64,000 nucleotides of DNA from Anthoceros angustus (lineage: Eukaryota; Streptophyta; Anthocerotopsida; Anthocerotales; Anthocerotaceae). The stretch is taken from the NCBI GenBank assembly GCA_010909165.1, contig MU008178.1:961869-1025868 (forward strand). The letters are read 5' to 3'. The notes under the pieces were generated by a model that made no database searches, was not told the origin of the DNA, and saw only the letters and a list, made by a program, of their open reading frames with translations. Positions 10,873 to 23,821 of this stretch are shown piece by piece; within the stretch, counting starts at the first letter, position 1, and every line of letters starts with the position of its first letter. The translations under genes were made by a program, and so were the position numbers.

Positions 10873-11520
10873 CATCTGAAGGACATCCAGCCAGGTTTTC
10901 TCCATGACGTGCATGACTCACCCGTATCAAGACACCTAAGAATTGATAAAACCTATGCTCGTGTCAAGACACACTTCAATTGGGAAGGTGTGAAAGAAGA
11001 CTATATCCAGTGGGTTAGAAGTTGCCAGACTTGTCAGCAAGCCAAACCTGAACACTAGAAGACCTCGGGCTTGCTCCAGCCCTTACAAGTGCTAGAAAGT
11101 CGGTTCTAATCCATTTCTATGGATTTTGTTAGGGCCCTTCCCTGCACCCGCGCAGGTAAGGATAGCATCTGGGTGGTGATAGAAAGGCTATCAAAATGCT
11201 GCCACTTCATTCCTATCAATGCCAACATTACCGCCTCCAAGTTGGCCAACCTGTTTATCAAGGAAATTTTCAGGTTGCATGGCTGCCCTCAAGACATTAT
11301 TTCTGATCGCGACCCCAAGTTCATAGCCGAATTTTGGAGAACCTTCATATAAACTTTGGGCATCCGGCAGAGTTTGTCCTCCACATGCCATCCAGAGTCC
11401 GATGGTCAGACAGAATGACAAATCTAAGTGGGTGAGGACATGTTGAGACACTACACTCATGATAAGCAAGGCAAGTGGGAGGAGCCTTGACCTCTTCTAG
11501 AATATGCTTATAACAATTTG
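10873..11520 (+). pseudogene. Integrase zinc finger and catalytic core remnant
   Basis: The zinc-binding part (VHDSPVSRHLRIDKTY, then CQTCQQAKPE) is followed by the core (MDFVRALP, IWVVIERLSKCCHFIP, then ISDRDPKF with the second catalytic Asp). The frame stops at 11350. The following sequence up to about 11520 still reads as integrase with lost residues. Confidence 0.78.
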
Positions 11521-12039
11521 AAACATGCCGTTATGGGAGTGTCTCCCTTCAAGTTTGTTATATGGCGAAACCCCCACCACCACCAGGACTGTGGCCAGCC
11601 TGCAACTATCGGTGGAGAAGTACATCAGAAGTTGCAGAAGATGTTTGGCACGAGCTGCAGCAAGCCAAACAAAAATTATTATCACCCCAGAACTGTGCTC
11701 GCCAATCCAGAAACAAGCATTGACGAGAGATCACCTATGAGGTGGGCCAGTTTGTCTGGCTACGCATCAAACCGCACATGTATCCGTCTTTGGTGCATGT
11801 CAAAAACAAGGTTGCATATCGCTTTGCAAGACCTTTCCGGATCACCAGCAAGATCAATGCTGTGGTATATCACCTCGGGCTCCCCCCGGACTGGAAGATG
11901 TGCCGAACATTCATGTCAGCATGTTCAAACCAGTGGTATAGCGCAGCCCCGACCTCACAGATCCATCACCCGCGACGCCCACACCAACACCTGCACATAG
12001 CACCGGCGAGCCAACACCATCCTCAACCTAGCAATTATG

Positions 12040-12229
12040 GCCACAGATGCAACAATCACAGCGTGCCTCTATCGCCCAACTAGACGGGATCTTCCAAGTT
12101 CGAGTCCGCCAGCTGTGGAAAAGATCTGTCCAAGATTTTTTAGTGGGCTGGAGCCAAGAATCCAATTCCTCTGCCACATGGGAGCCAGAAGAATTTTGCC
12201 GCAGGTTTCCTTCCCTACAGGCCTTTTGA
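12040..12229 (+). pseudogene. Chromodomain-like C-terminus of integrase
   Basis: The frame reads VRQLWKRSVQDFLVGWSQ followed by SATWEPEEFCRRFPSL and a stop. The order (V/I-L-x-R...FLV-W...ATWEPEE) matches the chromodomain at the end of chromovirus integrases, which guides insertion to modified histones. One residue of the aromatic cage is uncertain because of local decay. Confidence 0.65.
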
Positions 12230-12240
12230 AGTGGGGGAGT
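12228..12240 (+). other. Polypurine tract
   Basis: A purine-rich run (gaagtgggggag) directly precedes the 3' LTR, the usual site where plus-strand DNA synthesis starts in LTR elements. Confidence 0.6.
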
Positions 12241-12241
12241 A

Positions 12242-12724
12242 TGCTACGAATGCAGGAACCGGCCATCCGTGCGTGCAATCAACACTCAATAGACCAAGCA
12301 TGAGCCTGGCTATGGATGCAGTAGATCTTACGAATGTATCTCTTGTTATTATCAAAATCATAATTAAAAATAAATAAAATGATGTAGATAGATATACATG
12401 TGCCTATTAAAATCAACTACGTATATGATAAGGCTACCTATGAATAAAATGAGTGGTATAAATTCATTGTAAATCAATTTTACTAGTTAGCTTTTGATGA
12501 AACTTTGTTTATGCATGAAGACGAGTTAGGTGCTTGCATATGAAAATACATACTTGTTAGAGTAGTTCCGCGCAAATCTTGTAACGAGACCGCGACCACA
12601 TGGCCTGTATAAGAGTGATTACGAAGAGAAAATGGACAGGCATTCCTTGAAGCTCATTCACAGAAGCCATGACCAGAAGTTGTGCACGAGGGTTGCATCT
12701 AGATCATAAGATGGCTGCGTGACA
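12242..12724 (+). repeat. 3' LTR with foreign middle
   Basis: It begins tgctacgaatgcagg and ends gcgtgaca. Its ends match the 5' LTR, but the middle (12321-12557) is replaced by pieces that match sequences further right in the window: THO2 exon 2 (25 nt), about 13355-13461, and 12776-12898. The TATA-like tgtataagag is kept at about 12606. Confidence 0.75.
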
Positions 12725-13470
12725 GAAGGGGTCGAGTGTTGGGACTGCATGTTGTAAGAGCCCTACGAATAAGGGCTACCTATGAATAAAATGAGTGGTA
12801 TAAATTCATTGTAAATCAATTTTACTAGTTAGCTTTTGATGAAACTTTGTTTATGCATGAAGACGAGTTAGGTGCTTGCATATGAAAATACATACTTGCT
12901 TAGAGGAAATGATAGTTTATCATTTCCTTGATGTTAAAGGTTTTACAAATATTGTGCTTAAGATAAACATTGTGGTTAGGATTAGACTAATGCACCTGTG
13001 TAACCCTCTTAGTGGACAACTCATACACAGACATCGAGAACACTATGCAAGACATCTTAGTGGACAACTCATACACAGACATCGAGAACACTATGCAAGA
13101 CATATGTAGTTGCATTCTTGTGTGCCTATTGCCTCCAAAAGGCACAACTTGGAAGCCAGTTCCAATGCCCATTGAGGCCAGCACTATCATTGTGGTTCTT
13201 TATGTTAGTTTTGGAAAGTTACAATCCCTTTGAATGCATATCAGCAAATGAGTGTACCTCAATTGCCTCAAACTATTAGAATTCACGGAGAATTCAAGTC
13301 ACACGATAAATGATTCAATCTAGAAAATGACTATCAAATAGGTAATGGAATTACCGAATGTATCTCTTGTTATTATCAAAATCATAATTAAAAATAAATA
13401 AAATGATGTAGATAGATATACATGTGCCTATTAAAATCAACTACGTATATGATAAGGCTATAGTGATTGA
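12725..13470. repeat. Mosaic non-coding region flanking the retroelement
   Basis: Two stretches here, 12776-12898 and about 13355-13461, have near-identical copies inside the 3' LTR. A 48-bp tandem duplication (ttagtggacaactcatacac...) lies at 13008-13103. No gene is recognisable. Confidence 0.7.
13008..13103 (+). repeat. 48-bp direct tandem repeat, two copies
   Basis: The unit beginning cttagtggacaactcataca occurs at 13008 and 13056 with no difference that I can see. The reading frame stays open through both copies, but the protein is not recognisable. Confidence 0.85.
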
Positions 13471-13908
13471 TGGAATGGACCTAAAGTTTTTATTCCCTAA
13501 TGAGACCACTTTGTGGGATCTCCCTACTAATCTGTAGTTACATGAGCGAATTGATGGGTATGAAAGAGTCGGAAATCTAAAAGGCCCGTCGCGAGGCCTG
13601 ACGAGGGTTGTCGTGCTCTATGGCAGGCGTGGGTGCTGAAAGCTGTTGCACCTGTTTGATTGCGTCCTACCGTCCTCCACGGTCCAATCACTCCGGAGCC
13701 TCACATGGTGCGTTGCACTCTTGCGTTGCTTCCAAATTTTGTGCTTTACCTGAATCGCGATTGTCTCGCGGGTGTGGGGCCTGGTATGACATGGGCCTCG
13801 CAAAACGCCGGAGAACAGTGCAAGCAGGCATAGAGCTGGTTACCAGCGGCAATCGATGAATGCACAGTCGTGGCGTGAAGCAAGAGGCGACTCGGCAGAC
13901 CAGCTATC
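13471..13908 (+). promoter_or_regulatory. Upstream region / probable 5' UTR and promoter of THO2
   Basis: No gene is seen here. The sequence becomes more GC-rich from about 13580 towards the THO2 start, as expected for a 5' UTR. I could not pick a TATA box or a transcription start with confidence. Confidence 0.35.
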
Positions 13909-16900
13909 ATGGGAGTCAGTCGCATCGCACTTGTTGGGATGGAGTGCAAGTTCCTCACGGACGATTGCGTGAAGGAGTTCAAGGCATCCAACAGTCCCCG
14001 AAAGCTTCAGCTGACTGTGCCTCCTGCTCGATTTGTATACGAGCTTTGCTGGACAGTAGTGAGAATCCCTGTGCCCTTGTCCACTTTCAAAGCTGCCATC
14101 ATTCCGTAGTCTGGATGGTGTCAACACCTAATGCAGCCGAGGTTTGCTGAGTAAGGTCTTCATGGCTCACAGGTCCGAGGAGAATTGCCCTCATCAAAAT
14201 GTCGACTGGCTCTGGATGCAGTAGATCTTACGAATGTGAGCGTAAGGGATGACACTGCATCGCTTCTTGCTGACACCATTGCTCACATGGGTCAGGAGGT
14301 CAGTGTTTCTTGACAAAATTGATGAGGTTTTCCTTTGCACAGCCATCTGGCTTTTGTGATGGAACTGATGGACTGTATTGTTAATGCAGCTTGTGCAGGC
14401 TGGGGATCTGAGAAATCGATTGATTGAGCTGGTGAGGAACGATTTGATGTTCATTCAAGTTCCTCCTGGTTTTTGCAAGTTTTTAGAGCGTTTGATCAGT
14501 AAGGCAAGGATTCTTCTCTTATCTAAGCTTGTATGTTTCCAGGCTAAGTGGCTTGTGGACGCTTCTCTGCTTCCTGTTCGGCTTCTCCAGGAGCGGTGTG
14601 AGGTGACTTGTCTGGCACACGACTTCAGCAGTTCTTTCTCTGGTGCTCGCAACTTGTAGAGCTGTTGTTGATTGGGGATTGGGAGGGGGGGGGCGTTGTG
14701 CTTTTCTGTGAGCAGGCAGAATTTCTGTACGAGGCTGAAATGATCAAAATCAAAGCACCTGATATGAAAGCAAAGGAGGTTGGATATTTTTTGTAACAGA
14801 TTACGTGCACTTTGCTTGCTCAAGGAGTTTATGCATTTTGACTTCTTGCATGCCCTTGTTTAAAGGTTCGAGTGAATACTAGATTGCTCTACCAGCAAAC
14901 CAAATTCAATCTTTTGCGTGAAGAGAGTGAAGGCTACGCAAAGCTGGTAATTCCATCTCCACCGCTGTCTTGAGGACTTGGAGTAGAATGGAATGGCAGT
15001 TAAGCTTTTCTTGCTGTGAAAATCACAGATAACTCTGCTCACTCAAGGGGGTCCTGATGGGTTAACTTCAAAGACAGCTCCTACTGTGATTAGCACTATC
15101 AAGGTGAGTGCAGTTGTTCAATTTCTTTTGTGGCCTCTCCTTTTGTTGGTCTGTATATAACCCGATTGGCACTCATGCCTGATATTGTGGGTGTGCAGTC
15201 CTTGATTGGCCATTTTGACCTGGATCCAAACCGTGTCTTCGATATTGTGAGTTGGTGAACTCGAACTTGGAGACTGCATATGCAGTTATTTTGGCAGTAA
15301 TATCTTGTGTATTGCTGGATCTCAAGAGTGTAACTTTTGGTCAGGTGTTCTAAGACACGCCCTCTCAACCTTTCAGGTGTTGGAGTGTTTTGAGTTGCAG
15401 CCAGACAATGACGCCTTTCTTGAACTCATTCCCCTCTTTCCGAAGGTAATTCTGTGGTTCTTTCTTCAGCAGTTGCAAACTCCTTATTGCTTCGACTATT
15501 TGTAAGCAAGTAATTTGTTGGTAACACCACCGCGATAGGAATGTGCCAAAGATGCAACTAACCCATACTTTTGATGGATTTTACAGTCTCACATCTCCCA
15601 CATCCTTGGGTTCAAGTTCCAGTTCTATAAGCGTCCAGAAGTTGAGGGCCCTGTGCCGGATGGATTGTTCAGGCTGGCAGCAACCCTTGTCAAGGAGAAG
15701 TTCATAGATCTGGATAGCATGTAGGTCTTAAAGTAGTCCGTACATGGAAACAGGGAGAGCTGTATGGTCTTTGTATTGAGTGGAGTGCTGAGATGTCTTG
15801 TTACGTGCTCATTAGATATGCCCATTTGCTACCCAACGATGAAGAGGCTTTTGAACAGTATGAGGAAACATCGAAGAAGCGTATGGAGGAGGTAAGCCAT
15901 CTCATTTGGCCAGGGTTTTTCATCATGCTTGTGTGATAGTCAGCTTGCTTACCATTTCCATGTTGTGTACAGGCCAATAAGATAGGGAAAATAAATCTGG
16001 CAGCTATTGGGCGGGACTTGATGGAGGAGGAGAAAGCAGGTGATGTCACAATTGACTTGTATGCTGCATTAGACATGGACCAGGAGGCAGTTGCAGAGCG
16101 AGCCCAAGAACTACTACTCAACCAGAAATTAGGGCTTCTCAAAGGATTCCTTTGTGTTGACGACTGGTATGTAGCTGGAGATTTAAAATTTGTTTTTGAG
16201 AGTATTATTCCAGTTGCTCAATGACGGAATTTGGTTGGTTCCACTTGGGAGTTTCACAGTGTTTGAGCTAGCTAGCTGAATCCAGTGCCCAATAGAATAG
16301 CGTGGTGTCCTGCATGCCAGTGTGTTGATTTGCTTGCCGTTGGCAGGGCCGATGCTTATGTTTTGTTTGAGAGGTTGGCTCGTCTCAACCCTGTGGCTCA
16401 CCCTACAATTTCTGCTGGGATTCTGAGGTATCTTTGTTAAGCTTGACTAGCTCTAGCATATTGGGTCTTTTAGTTTGTCAAAAAATGCTGACAGGATACT
16501 GACGGATGAGGATGCTGACGGAGAACTGACAGGATACCCCTATGGAATTGACCAGGGCCATTGAGAAGGCAATAGCTCCTTATTGTCCTACCCCAGTCAA
16601 GGGTTCTTTTACAGGGAAGTCTACTGGCTATGCAAATTCAAATGGAAATGTTGATGTGAGGAGGAGGGGTCCATTGAATATCGGCAAGGAAGTCTTCCAG
16701 ATGCTATCCTGTATTGGTGCCTACCTTCATCGAGATGCAATTTTGCTGCAAAAAGTAAGTCTTTGTAGCTATTGTGGTGGAGGATTACCCTGGTCCACTT
16801 AATAACTTTGGCTGTCATTGCTTTGACCAGGTTTGTCGTGTGCTAAGAGCATACTACTCTGCAGCTCTGGCTGCTGTTCAACTTTATATTCCAAGTGCGA

Positions 16901-19900
16901 ATGTGAATGAAAGTGGAGACATGGAGCGGAAACGACTAGCATTGAAGGAGGCTAGAATCAGAGTTGAAGAAGCACTAGGCTCTTGTCTTCTTCCGTCTCT
17001 GCAGCTAGTGCCAGCAAACCCAGCAGTTGGGCTGGAAATTTGGGAAGTTATGAGTCTTCTACCATATGAGGTCAGATAAATGCTGCAGGAGGCATAAACC
17101 TCTGTTCTCAGCATCTTTCAGAAGGCATCAGGTGAAAGTTTGGACTTGGTTTCCACATAATCCTCACTCTTTGTTTTTAGGTCCGTTATCGACTTTATGG
17201 TGAGTGGGAGAAAGAGGATGAACAAACACCTATGCTGCTGGCTGCAAGACAGACTGCTCGGGTGTGTTTCTACATGAGGAGCAGACGCTTTGCATGATTT
17301 CAGTCATGAGTTGTGAGTTCAAGTATTGCTTCACTAGTGCTAGTCTGGATGTTCACCTCTAGTTTGGCTGGGAATTATGCTGACACGTTGTATGTGATGG
17401 CATGGGCTCATATAAGCTTGATACTAGGCGAATTCTTAAAAGGCTTGCCAAAGAAAATTTGAAGCAGTTGGGACGTATGGTTGCAAAAATTGCTCATGCA
17501 AATCCGATGACTGTTCTTAGGACAATTGTCCACCAGGTGAGAGCTTTGTACAGAGGTCCTAGTTGAAGGAATTAGGACTCATGTCATGACTGACTGATTT
17601 TCTCACATTGTCCTCTTTCTGATGCAGATAGAAGCCTACAAAGATATGATAGCTCCAGTAGTTGATGCGTTTAAATTCTTAACCCAGGTTTGCTTCTTCA
17701 CGGTTGTCCAAGTTGTTCGCGATTGCTGAATCAGGCCTCATAGTAAGTCAACCCAACAAAATACATTGCTGGTGGCAGGCAGCTGATCTTTTTTCTTGGT
17801 CTGTTGCAGCTGGAGTATGATATCTTGGAATATGTTGTTATTGAACGTTTGGTACAAGCAGGCCGTGAAAAAATTAAGGAGGATGGTCTGAATGTTTCTG
17901 ACTGGCTTCAGTCTCTTGCCTCGTTTTGGGGTCATCTGTGAGTTTCTGGGTCCTGTAATCCTTGTGCCCGATTACCATAAAGACAGCAATGTTATTTTGG
18001 ATGTTCTCTGAACAAAGCTGTTTGGTGTGCTTTATGAACAGGTGCAAAAAGTACCCGTCAATGGAGTTGAGGGGTCTATTTCAGTATCTTGTGAATCAGT
18101 TGAAGAAGGGAGAGGGGGTTGAACTTGTTCTTTTGCAGGTAATCCTTGATCTCATGGTGTGCTCCTTGTTGAGTAAGGACTTGGCAGTAACCTTAAGTTG
18201 AGAACTTGAAGTTTTTGAAAGCATGTCAGTGATCCGTTGTGCTATTCCGGGATACAGGAGCTTATTCAGCAAATGGCAAGTGTGGAGTTTACAGAGAATA
18301 TGACTGAGGACCAACTTGAGGCAATAGCTGGTGGCGAGGCTTTGCGGTATCAAGCTACTGCATTTGGTGTCACTCGAAACAATAAAGTGATCAATCATTC
18401 ATAACCAATGCATGCTTAAAATTTTGAGCCTTGACTACGTGAAATTTTGATTGTGCTAGTTTGTGCTGCTGGTTTCATGTGACATGTGTGTGTTTCTGCT
18501 CTGTCATTGTCCTGAACATGAGTTGGTTACTTATCCTACAGGCACTGTTGAAGTCAACTAATAGGTTAAGGGATTCTTTGCTCTCGAAAGAAGAACCGAA
18601 ACTGGCAGTGCCTCTGCTGTTGCTAATAGCACAGCACAGAACAATGTAAGTGATTGCCTGCACAACCTAGTTTTGCTGATCTGATTGGTGTTGATGCCAG
18701 GAAGTGTCTAATGCAACCCAATCTTTCAGAGTTGTTGTGAATGCGGATGTGCCTCATATAAAGATGGTCAGTGAGCAGTACGACCGGTGCCATGGTATTC
18801 TTCTCCAATACGTTGAATTTTTGACTAGTGCAGTCACTCCAGTAACATCATATGCACAGCTCATCCCCACATTGGATGACCTGGTGCACAAGTATCATAT
18901 CGAACCAGAGGTATGTGTTAGAGGAAAGCATTTTGCTGTTTCCCCTCGTAAAGGTGATTGCTGGTGTGATACAAAGGCTTCATGTGGAATTGCAGGTTGC
19001 TTTCCTTGTTTATCGACCCATTATGCGCCTATTCAAACCAAGCAAAAATTCTAGCATGGCATGGCCTTCAGATACATCTAAGGCGTCTTTGGATCTTGAG
19101 AAGGAACAATCTGGGGATGCTTTGGTTAGCAAGGATTTGGTTCTTGATCTTGGGCCACATAAGAAGACCATCACGTAACTACTTTTGCACAAGCTGTTTG
19201 TGTATTTTTGGCTGCACCGTAAATTTGTTTTACTGGGAGTCAATGCATGAGTTGTCACAAACACAGTTTGGAGGTCAACAAAACGAGTTTAGCTTCCATG
19301 TTGGTGCCTACTTGCAACAAAACGGAGTTCTTCTGACAAGCTATTGACCCTCGTATCTGGTTTGGTTGCTCCGCAGTTGGTCAGAACTTATCGGAACAGT
19401 TCATTCCATGTTACCTGTCAAAGCATGGAACAGTCTTTCACCAGAGCTGTATGCAACTTTTTGGGGGCTTACTCTGCATGACCTATATGTTCCTCAAAAG
19501 CGGTATGAAGCCGAAATTGCAAAGCAGCGCGCTGCTTTGAAAGTTCTGGAAGAGAATTCCGACAACTCAAATTCTGCTGTTGTGAGAAGGAAGAAGGAGA
19601 AAGAGAAAATACAGGAGATTCTGGATAGGCTGAAAGCAGAGTCTGTGAAGCAAGAGCAGAACATGGCATCTGTACATGAGAGAATGCTCTTAGAGAAAGA
19701 TTCTTGGCTGACGTCTTGTCCTGATTCATTGAAAATCAACATGGAGTTCTTGCAACGCTGCATCTTTCCTCGATGTGTGTTTAGCATGATGGATGCAGTA
19801 TATTGTGCCAGATTTGTTTACAAGCTCCATTCTATGGAAACCCCATTTTTCAACACAGTTAAACACATTGATGTTCTCATCTGTAAGACTCTCCAACCAA

Positions 19901-22900
19901 TGATTTCTTCCTGCACTGAATTCGAAGCAGGCAGGCTGGGGAGGTTTTTGTATGAGACTCTGAAAATGGCGTACTACTGGAAGGTAATACTTCCAGAAGG
20001 GCAAGTTTTGCCAGCATTCCTGAACCGTTCTTCAGCTGCTATGACCTAGGTAGAGCTTTTTCTCGACTGACATCTATGTGATGTGGGCATATTGCAGAGC
20101 TCTGAAGCAATATATGACCAAGAGTGTGGAAACAAACCTGGTTTTGCAGTACTTTACCGAGATCCAAACAGTGCAAGGGTGACCTATGCGCAATACATCA
20201 GGGTGGGTGTGATTCAATCTGTATGGTTCAGCACAGTTTGAATTACTCCACCCTGCACTGGTGTCATTATGTTGCTTCTTGTGGACCTTGATAGTCATAT
20301 AAGGTTGTGATATTCTGATGCCTCAGGTTCACTGGAAGTGGAGCTCACGCCTCACGAAGCTACTTATCCAGTGTCTAGAGTCAATGGAATACATGGAAAT
20401 TCGGAATGCTCTGACCGTTCTGACTAAAATATCCAGTGTGTTTCCGGTGATGAAGAAGAGTGGTCTCAACATTGAGAGAAGGGTTGGTATCTCCCGAAGT
20501 AACTTCCTTTCAGCTGGATCGTACCCTTGCTCCTGATTCTGAACCCCGTTTATTATGCGTGAGCAGGTCAGTAAAATTAAGGGAGATGAAAGAGAGGATT
20601 TGAAGGTTCTTGCCATAGGGGTCACAGCAGCTCTTGCAACACGCAAGGTTTGAACTCCACTGGAAAACCTCACACTTCTCTCTTTTGAAGTTCGCCTTTG
20701 TTGTTTACTGATGGATGCTTGTTCCAGAACGCATGGGTCTCAGAGGAAGATTTCGGGATGGGTTACATCGATATCAAGACAAATGCTTCACCTGCCAAAG
20801 GCCTGGTGGCAAACACTGCACCTCCAAGCTCGTCAATAACTCCTGGGCCATCGCCATTAGCAGGAACAAGCACCACTTCTGGAGTTGAGCTGTCAAACAC
20901 AATATCTATGCCCTCTGCAGAACTGGCTTCAGAGGATGCTCCTCCAGAACCTACTCCTGGCAGGCCAGACATACCAGCGGCTTCGTTTAAGTCAGACCTG
21001 CCCCGCTCGACATCAGCACCCTCTAAGCCGTCATCAGTGATTGGTGAAACAAAGGCCTCGTCAGGCTTGGTATCTCCTGCAGCTCCTTCAGCTTCCAAAG
21101 CTCCTTCTGCAAGCTCTCTCAGGGCTGGTGCTGAGGGAGTTGTGAGGGCAGGTCCTCCACCGGCTCATGGTGGGAAAGGGGAGGAGCCCATCAGACAGGC
21201 CATCAAAGGGACCCCGGAAACTGAGGTACCCGTTCATTTTATGAAAGTGGATTTCAGTATCAGGTGTAAAATCGGACTAGAAAGCCGGTAGCCTCGTGCA
21301 CGGAGTGCGTGTGGTAAGGCTCCTCGTTTGGTCATATGTTGGCCTGATCTCGTTTTCATATGGCAGGTTCGTTCTCAGGTTCGACGATCGTCTCAGGCTA
21401 CTAATGCCTCCCCACATGGGGTAGGCGGGAGAGCAATCAAATCTGAGCTTTCGAAACAGGAGGCTGCAACTTCCACTTCTGAAGGGGCTTCTTTCGTCCT
21501 TGCACAAGTGGCAGGTGACAGAGACCCTGCAGTGCGTTCTCTGGACCAGGTCCGAAGAGCGGCTGGAACCTCAGCAACCAGTAATGGCGCTTCGAATGTG
21601 GCTATTGCAACTGTCAAAGCCCCAAGTGTGTTACCCAGAAGTGGGTCTGACAGAGGAGCGCAAGAATCGTTTGGGAGATCCAGTCGGGTGCCAGGTGAAC
21701 ATATTTCCAGGTCTGAATCTGTGGTGAAAGGAGATGTTGGAGGTAGTAGACTGACAGATGGTAAGGGGGTTGTCGATCGGGAAAGGTTTGATGGACACGA
21801 TCTAGGCCGTAGTCATACTCCGTCAAAATCACCTGCACGGAGGGAGGAAAATTCTAGAGTTACAGATGAATTGGGGAAGGACAGGGCAGGGAAGCGTGCA
21901 GTCGTATCGGAGGAAGCTGAACGGTTGAACAAGCGCAGGAAAGGGGAGGTGGGTGATGGTGAGATGCGATTGTCAGACAGGGAAAGAGGTTCAGAGAGAA
22001 TGGTTGAGGCACAAAGATCAGTTGAGCGTGATAGGTTAGGCTATGAGGAAAGGTCATTTGATCGGTTAAGGGATGAAAGGCCAAGGGACAGGTCTTTAGA
22101 GCGGGCTAGGGATAGGGTAGCGGAAAGATTTGAGAGGGATTATAGAGGTTTAGATCGTTCCGTGGATAAATTAGATAGGGATAGAGGTGATGACCATGTG
22201 GAGCGGTTAAGAGACAGGTCCACAGAAAGATTTGGCGGAGACAGGGGGCTTGAGAGGTCTGCAGAGCGGGGTCTCGATCGAGGTGTTGATAGGCTTAGGG
22301 ATGAGAGGGTAAAAGATGAGAGGACGAGGATGAGATTATCCAGTGACCAACCCCTCATTAATGACCGCTACACTCCGTCATACTCTGTGGCCAGTATTGC
22401 TCCTCCACACCCGTCGCCCGTCCTTTCCCACATTGGGCCCCTCTCACTTTCTGGGAATCGGGCTGACGATGATATGGAGCGCAGGATGAGAAGTTTGCAG
22501 AGAATGTCACCATCGAGAGAAGATAAGAGGAGAGCAGATGAAAGTCTACGTGTGCAGAGAATGTCTCCGTCCAGAGACGACAAGAGGAGAGTAGATGAGA
22601 GTCTGCTGATGGCTATCGATGAATCCAAGAGGCGAAGGGAAGAGGAATTAAGGGACCGAAAACGAGACGACAGGGAATTGGTGGTGAAGGTATGCAAATA
22701 GGTCGCACTTGGTGGGTTGACTTTGTGTTCGGACGTGTGCAAGCGTGACAGGTTTGCTGTGTTATGTGAATACTGTGCAGTCCGAGAAAGAGAGGGAGCG
22801 AGAGAAAGAAAAGGCACTTCTTCTGAAAGAGGAGGCAGACGGAGCGTCAAAACGCAGAAGATTGAAGCGAGGGGACATTGCATCAACAGATGTTCCTCCC

Positions 22901-23243
22901 AGCTTCGGGCCACCACCAGGACCAGTCTCTGCGTCAGTTCCACAAGTGTATGACGGGAGGGACCGAGAACGGAAAGGTGGCGGCATGCCACGAAATATTT
23001 ATATGGAGGAGGCAGCGTACGAGAAAGGGCTAAGTGGGCGGGGCCACAGTAAGGAGGGCGGGGCGAAGCTCGGCAGGCGGGAACATGAGTATCCTTGGTG
23101 GTTGTGATTTGGTTTGACCGGTGTTGGCTGGCATTTGACGATGAATCTCCCTTAACAAGAAGCATAGACTGTTTGACAGGGATTGGGAGGAAGATAAGAG
23201 ACAACAAAGAGGTGACATGAAGCGGCGGCACCATCGGAAATAG
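13909..23243 (+). CDS. THO2: THO complex subunit 2 (THOC2), 32 exons, 1,952 aa
   Basis: This is the large scaffold of the nuclear THO/TREX complex, which couples transcription to mRNP packaging and export. Exons: 13909-14058, 14173-14298, 14390-14431, 14543-14602, 14716-14778, 14866-14946, 15029-15103, 15199-15246, 15377-15445, 15587-15720, 15816-15891, 15973-16166, 16347-16427, 16556-16754, 16831-17070, 17181-17261, 17417-17536, 17628-17687, 17810-17937, 18042-18138, 18258-18386, 18542-18645, 18730-18910, 18996-19174, 19377-19983, 20098-20202, 20327-20482, 20567-20647, 20728-21225, 21367-22689, 22781-23088, 23180-23243. All have GT-AG borders and keep phase. Family hallmarks are [96 protein letters not shown] and [13 protein letters not shown]. 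The C-terminal third (exons 29-32) is low-complexity, rich in Arg, Asp and Glu with RMSPSR repeats, and ends KRRRHHRK. The start could also be the ATG at 13939. The gene looks intact. Confidence 0.95.
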
Positions 23244-23790
23244 CAGCATTGAATGAGGGACTGGTCAGTCGTCGATACGGCTCTAGATGCCATTTGTACT
23301 TGTTTGAAAGGGGTTGCGTAGCCTGGTTTGCCGCGACGCACGTGTTTTGTGCGCATGCTGAGCATCAATCCACGCCGCCAGCTGGCAGCTTCTACCAGGG
23401 TGCCCCTCTCCCGGCCCTTGGACACTGGTTCCGTAGCGAAGAACACGTAGGTTCATAAGCTTATGTATGTATTAGGAAACGGACGCGCGAAGGGGTGGCA
23501 GTCGAGGCCGAGGCCGAGGCCGAGACCATTCTAGGCGGGTCTGGGCGCCCGTTCCCTTCCCTGGCGCACGAGTCTGGAGTTGAGACTCGCCGCAAGGGGC
23601 CGAGACGCGCCAAGACTCGACTACAGACCTCTGTTAGGAATTAAGGAGTTGATGTTCGATGCACCAACTTATAAGTCTTTTTCTCTCACTATGGTGAATA
23701 AAAGAAAGTAATAAAACGTATGTTCTACATCTATTCGCTTTACCTTTTCTACTTACTAGCAGTAACTTTTTATCAGCCCTCTTCAACAGC
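23244..23790. other. 3' flank of THO2, no gene seen
   Basis: It contains the probable THO2 3' UTR, then a GC-rich patch with a short gaggcc repeat (about 23505-23525). No credible ORF or RNA gene was found. Confidence 0.4.
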
Positions 23791-23821
23791 CCTTCAGCAT
23801 TCTTATAAATGTGTCCCTTCA

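Larger units (their letters stand above)
5955..12724 (+). mobile_element. Degenerate Ty3/gypsy LTR retrotransposon (chromovirus)
   Basis: The element has two related terminal regions (about 5955-6346 and 12242-12724). They share the segment gaaccggccatccgtg near their starts, a stretch of about 44 bp around 6240-6283 / 12590-12633, and the ending ...gcatgaca / gcgtgaca. A primer-binding site complementary to initiator tRNA-Met follows the left LTR. Inside, in order, are gag with a CCHC knuckle, retropepsin, RT, RNase H, an integrase zinc finger and core, and a chromodomain-like C-terminus. The order with RT before integrase marks it as Ty3/gypsy, and the chromodomain marks it as a chromovirus. 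Every coding part has stops or frameshifts, so it is dead. Part of pol between RT and RNase H is replaced by a patchwork (9200-10255). The left boundary is approximate because I saw no clear target-site duplication. Confidence 0.82.

Noticed and set aside
16491-16555. Apparent frameshift or stop in THO2 between exons 13 and 14
   Set aside because: Using the acceptor gaccag at 16550-16555 instead of the earlier cag sites restores phase and the family sequence ([12 protein letters not shown]), so the gene is intact.
21328-23249. Long frames on the minus strand opposite THO2 exons 30-31 (for example 22368-23249)
   Set aside because: They are shadows of the Arg/Asp/Glu-rich coding strand; they give Leu/Ser-rich nonsense with no motif and cross intron borders.
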